Positions 28,901-30,431 of a stretch of DNA of 30,431 nt are shown here, in pieces (within the stretch, counting starts at the first letter, position 1; the number at the start of each line of letters is the position of its first letter). This DNA comes from a virus. Under the pieces are notes generated by a model. It was not told the DNA's origin, made no database searches, and worked only from the letters and a program-made list of their open reading frames with translations. Location of the stretch: positions 1 to 30,431 of the IMG/VR virus record IMGVR_UViG_3300035701_000190, one strand, 5' to 3'. The position numbers and the translations under genes are program-made.

Positions 28901-29810
28901 GGTGAGGGTCAGGGGAGATTTCCCACCTATCTCAGAGGACACGTTAATTCCTCTTCCGTGGATAGAGAAGGCTACTGATGCAAAGTTGATAGGAGGTGTT
29001 GAAGATAAGACATGGTTAGGAGTGGATGTAGCTCGATTCGGTACAGATGAAAGTGTTCTTACCGTGAGAAAAGGTGACACAACTCTACTACAAAAAGCTT
29101 ATAACTCCCTAGATGGGTTCTTCCTAGCAGATAAGGTTGAAGAGATCATGTCTGAGTTTGGAATCGATGCCTCTCAAGTTAACGTAGATGAGATTGGTAT
29201 TGGTGGGTCCCCTATTGACTTCCTACGTCATCGTGAAAAGTATGTGAAAGCCATTAACGCATCCTCTAAGGCATCAGATACTACTATGTATGTGAATACT
29301 AGGGCGGAGATGTATTACACATTGAGAAATAGATTTAAGAGTGGGACCATATCTATCCCCAAGTCTGACCTACTTATTGATGAGCTGAGTAAGATCAAGT
29401 ACAAGTTTAGTAACGGTAAGATACAAATAGAAGACAAGAAAGAAATGAAGAAGCGAATAGGGAAGTCTCCTGATCGGGCCGATTCTATCGCTATGGCCTA
29501 CTATGAGCCTAAGGGGGCTCCATTGGCAGACCTGGGTTCACTGCAGAGACCAAAGAGTGACCCTAATACAGACCCACGTACAAAGATCTACGATGATGAT
29601 ACCTACAGTGATAGAATAAACAGCCTGTTCAAAGCTGAGGTACCTGAAGATGTAGATAAGTGCCCGAAGTGTGATACTCATATTGGCTTAGAGTATCGTG
29701 CTAGGGGAGTAAGGTCTAATGAAAAAGAGGGTATGGAAAAGTTATGTCTTATCTGTCGCACCAAATGGTCGAGAGAGGGGCATACCTGGGTGGAGAAAAT
29801 AGTTGACTAA
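25908..29810 (+). CDS. terL: Large terminase subunit with two inteins
   Basis: A 1300-codon precursor starting at GTG 25908; without inteins it is 584 residues. The ATPase part has SCHASSK, which becomes SCHASSKSFSAA after splicing (Walker A with Lys78 and Ser446), and IIVDEA with Asp539 and Glu540 (Walker B and catalytic Glu), followed by SGVARPIF. The nuclease part keeps three acidic motifs: GVDVARFG (Asp1040), NVDEIG (Asp1094) and DRADSIAM (Asp1192), as in RNase H-fold terminases. An extra C-terminal zinc ribbon (Cys1252, Cys1255, Cys1280, Cys1283) is unusual and could bind DNA or the portal. The protein powers DNA packaging and cuts the concatemer. Both inteins must splice before it can hydrolyse ATP. 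A promoter overlaps its final codons. Confidence 0.92.
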   Translation: MAGKKELISISQAFANIADALETRSGDNVVYYPEYQNNPNGFLKDVLGIDQWEIPSQIIDSVWANGRTTVRSCHASSKCVDENEWVYLANGRERAKDLVNKSFDLYTIDQGYPKKTVAGAVPNGIQRCFKLETESGFSCTRTFNHPLYMKESRRLSRGEWKEIEKTEVGEYVAVVDEYPSDCTSLVSDDLVKVLAYMITEGYTKAGMCQFTQNEGKVLDDFIGSCARLGYKYNRGSKTIARDTSQVTFGNLMAKYNLRQLSDRKFIPDIIFSLPKRQQALFLSCMYSCDGWISTGKKYDTKKSGEGVTVIGYVSKSETLVRDLKTLLLRFGIFSRIGCWSHSWTHKGEKKSGNYWHLNIWRKRDTLRFNQEISVLGKEYRQQTQSRRAGCKAQKGRGDSYWSMWGLPSCLRWEKVTKIEDVGNRKTVAITVPETGTFLSEFYEHNSFSAAAIALTFLHTYRPSTVITTAPGGRQAKEVIWAEIHDIYHKAKKPLGGRLLQTKLSMSETEKWVGLGFAVDEDRPETLQGYHNQNILIIVDEACFRSDTEILTNNGWKYFQDLTLGDLVATKDGPGGVMYYSQPTEYHVYPYRGYMKEVDIKGCNFSITPNHNLFAGFRTATTGEVNWALRKVGDIPNSKVSIMGRTLNWTGEKRQEYTIKGYAGVRKTWDDITVPMKPWCRFLGWYLSEGCCDSSGYAVSITQKYRDKIDDIEKCITDLGLPYKEYSRKVPGGSTEIRIQSRPLVEELSQLGKCLNKRVPQYLRELSPELIEEFLDAFRMGDGYKKNNVDVYYTSSKELATDLHELCLKTGYTSFMHKRRLLGKSTWIKDHTVRASVDGFVVTRSKERSNIWLHMNSVKDVHYEGNVYCVSVEPHHLIFTRRNGYCMWSGNSGVARPIFEAIEGLLSSGRLVRLLLIGNPNDEATLFGDSFREGSIYTTFHISAFDTPNFTAYGVTEEDFKNTTWKDKITGPLPRPYLTSPEWAYNMYKTYGPDSPLYMVRVRGDFPPISEDTLIPLPWIEKATDAKLIGGVEDKTWLGVDVARFGTDESVLTVRKGDTTLLQKAYNSLDGFFLADKVEEIMSEFGIDASQVNVDEIGIGGSPIDFLRHREKYVKAINASSKASDTTMYVNTRAEMYYTLRNRFKSGTISIPKSDLLIDELSKIKYKFSNGKIQIEDKKEMKKRIGKSPDRADSIAMAYYEPKGAPLADLGSLQRPKSDPNTDPRTKIYDDDTYSDRINSLFKAEVPEDVDKCPKCDTHIGLEYRARGVRSNEKEGMEKLCLICRTKWSREGHTWVEKIVD
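26142..27242 (+). mobile_element. Terminase intein 1 (LAGLIDADG type), inside Walker A
   Basis: A 367-residue intein at residues 79-445. It starts with Cys (CVDENEWVYLANG), has the TFNHP block-B element and ends FYEHN before Ser446. LAGLIDADG motifs are VLAYMITEGYT (about 193-203) and FLSCMYSCDGWI (about 281-291). It splits Walker A between the Lys and the Ser, so the unspliced precursor lacks a nucleotide-binding loop. Confidence 0.92.
27531..28577 (+). mobile_element. Terminase intein 2 (LAGLIDADG type), directly after Walker B
   Basis: A 349-residue intein at residues 542-890. It starts CFRSDTEILTNNGW, has the ITPNHNL block-B element and ends MWSGN before Ser891. LAGLIDADG motifs are FLGWYLSEGCC (681-691) and FLDAFRMGDGYK (773-784). 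The penultimate residue is Gly, not His, as in polymerase intein 2. It separates Walker B (VDEA) from SGVARP. Only 96 extein residues lie between the two terminase inteins. Confidence 0.92.
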
Positions 29811-29832
29811 GGTGGCTGCGACGTGGTATAAT
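29803..29832 (+). promoter_or_regulatory. Sigma70-type promoter at the end of terL
   Basis: TTGACT at 29803-29808 overlaps the last codons of the terminase gene. An 18-base spacer follows, then a perfect TATAAT at 29827-29832. The predicted start near 29839 is about 25 bases before the next ATG (29864) and includes its ribosome site (AAAAGGAGA). It should drive the downstream structural block. Confidence 0.7.
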
Positions 29833-29863
29833 GATAATAGAACAGTCGCAGAAAAGGAGAGCA

Positions 29864-30025
29864 ATGGAAGAAACTAATTTTAGGATGCCCGAACCTGATA
29901 TCCGTGTTGATTACTTTTCAAATCACAAACTAGTTAGGTCTGCCACAGTATTCTATGATGTTGGTAAGGTTACCTATGGAGTAGTCGAAGATATTAGTGC
30001 AGAGTACGCAAAGGAGAGTAAGTAA
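29864..30025 (+). CDS. Small hypothetical protein
   Basis: A 53-residue protein starting at ATG 29864 after AAAAGGAGA; an upstream in-frame start at 29831 lies inside the -10 element and cannot be used by the promoter transcript. The sequence is a short beta-type stretch (IRVDYFSNHKLVRSATVFYD, then GKVTYGVVEDIS). It is the first gene behind the promoter and shares its stop with the next ATG. Function unknown. Confidence 0.58.
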   Translation: MEETNFRMPEPDIRVDYFSNHKLVRSATVFYDVGKVTYGVVEDISAEYAKESK

Positions 30026-30431
30026 TGCCCCTCTATAATTTCGATGGAGTTCTAAGTTCAGAGTTTGCTCGTTACCGTGTAGTCTACAATAGGGATCAGG
30101 ATCTGTGGAGAATACTCGATCTTCACCATGAGGCCCTCATGGGTATCAACGATCCCGATTCTGATATTCCTGATAATAGCCCAGCCTTGAAGATCCTTCC
30201 AGGTTTGGCTGTCAGGTCCTTACTAGAGGAGATGGACAGGTTGGGTATGGGATCAGGTGTCGTTAATGCTGGAACCACAGCCTTAACCCCTGTGGTATCA
30301 GTTGAACCAGTGGACCCTATCGAGTTGAAGAAATTAGCTATGGAAAAGATTTCTGAGATAGTTGAAAAGGCTATGCCACAGGACAAGAGAGAGGTAGCTC
30401 AGACTGCTATTGATAGAATTACTGAGTTAGC
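30025..30431 (+). CDS. Unidentified protein, 3' end outside the window
   Basis: ATG 30025 overlaps the previous stop (TAATG) and opens a frame that remains open to the last base, at least 135 residues. It begins MPLYNFDGVLSSEFARYRVV and continues with a Gly/Pro-poor helical part, a flexible Thr/Val/Pro-rich linker (around residues 80-95) and a charged helix (LKKLAMEKISEIVEKAMPQD). Its position after terL is where portal or head genes usually lie, but the visible part shows no portal feature, so I name no function. Confidence 0.6.
   Translation, partial: MPLYNFDGVLSSEFARYRVVYNRDQDLWRILDLHHEALMGINDPDSDIPDNSPALKILPGLAVRSLLEEMDRLGMGSGVVNAGTTALTPVVSVEPVDPIELKKLAMEKISEIVEKAMPQDKREVAQTAIDRITEL

Overview
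This window is a stretch of a tailed double-stranded DNA phage (Caudoviricetes-type) genome, cut at both ends. The evidence is a large-terminase gene with a small-terminase-like gene just upstream, a phage-style replication and recombination module, and about 50 tightly packed genes that all read rightward. Many genes overlap as ATGA, GTGA or TAATG and carry purine-rich Shine-Dalgarno sites. Two sigma70-like promoters (TTGACT with 17 or 18 bp spacing and TACAAT/TATAAT) and a sigma-like protein point to a bacterial host. I cannot name the host. The sequence is A+T-leaning and uses AGA/AGG arginine codons heavily. No integrase, tRNA, CRISPR array or virion gene beyond the terminase region is visible.

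Layout. Positions 1-5.8 kb hold small accessory genes: the end of a VWA-domain (DUF2201-like) protein, small proteins that include a five-member divergent paralogous family (541, 1084, 2017, 2707, 3707), a short thymidylate synthase (2996) and a membrane-anchored transglutaminase-like protein (5241). Positions 5.9-9.4 kb hold a second accessory block with a permuted papain-fold (YiiX-like) protein, zinc-binding small proteins and dCMP deaminase (8378). An antisense relic of a Vsr-like endonuclease lies at 7976-8137. Positions 9.4-14.4 kb hold a DUF4406/LAGLIDADG fusion, a CHC2-TOPRIM primase, a sigma-like factor, a probable ssDNA-binding protein and a C2H2-finger protein. Positions 14.4-23 kb hold a uracil-DNA glycosylase/exonuclease/polymerase fusion carrying two inteins, RecA, two PD-(D/E)XK-type nucleases, and an HNH endonuclease fused to a RuvC-like resolvase. 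Positions 23-25.1 kb hold B12-dependent (class II) ribonucleotide reductase and two Cys-rich small proteins. Positions 25.1-30.4 kb hold the packaging genes: TerS-like, TerL with two inteins, a strong promoter at the end of TerL, and the first two genes beyond it.

How the genes fit together. Ribonucleotide reductase, dCMP deaminase and thymidylate synthase form a dTTP-directed nucleotide supply. dCMP deaminase makes dUMP, and the polymerase carries its own uracil glycosylase domain. Primase, polymerase, ssDNA-binding protein, RecA, nucleases and resolvase form a replication and recombination set; no replicative helicase is seen here.

The most striking feature is the load of homing elements. 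Four inteins sit inside catalytic motifs: polymerase motif A and motif B, and terminase Walker A and Walker B. Two further endonucleases are fused in frame to phage enzymes, and a seventh is a relic on the opposite strand. The HNH fusion has its own consensus promoter whose predicted start site falls on its ATG. All functional calls come from reading motifs by eye; no database search was run.
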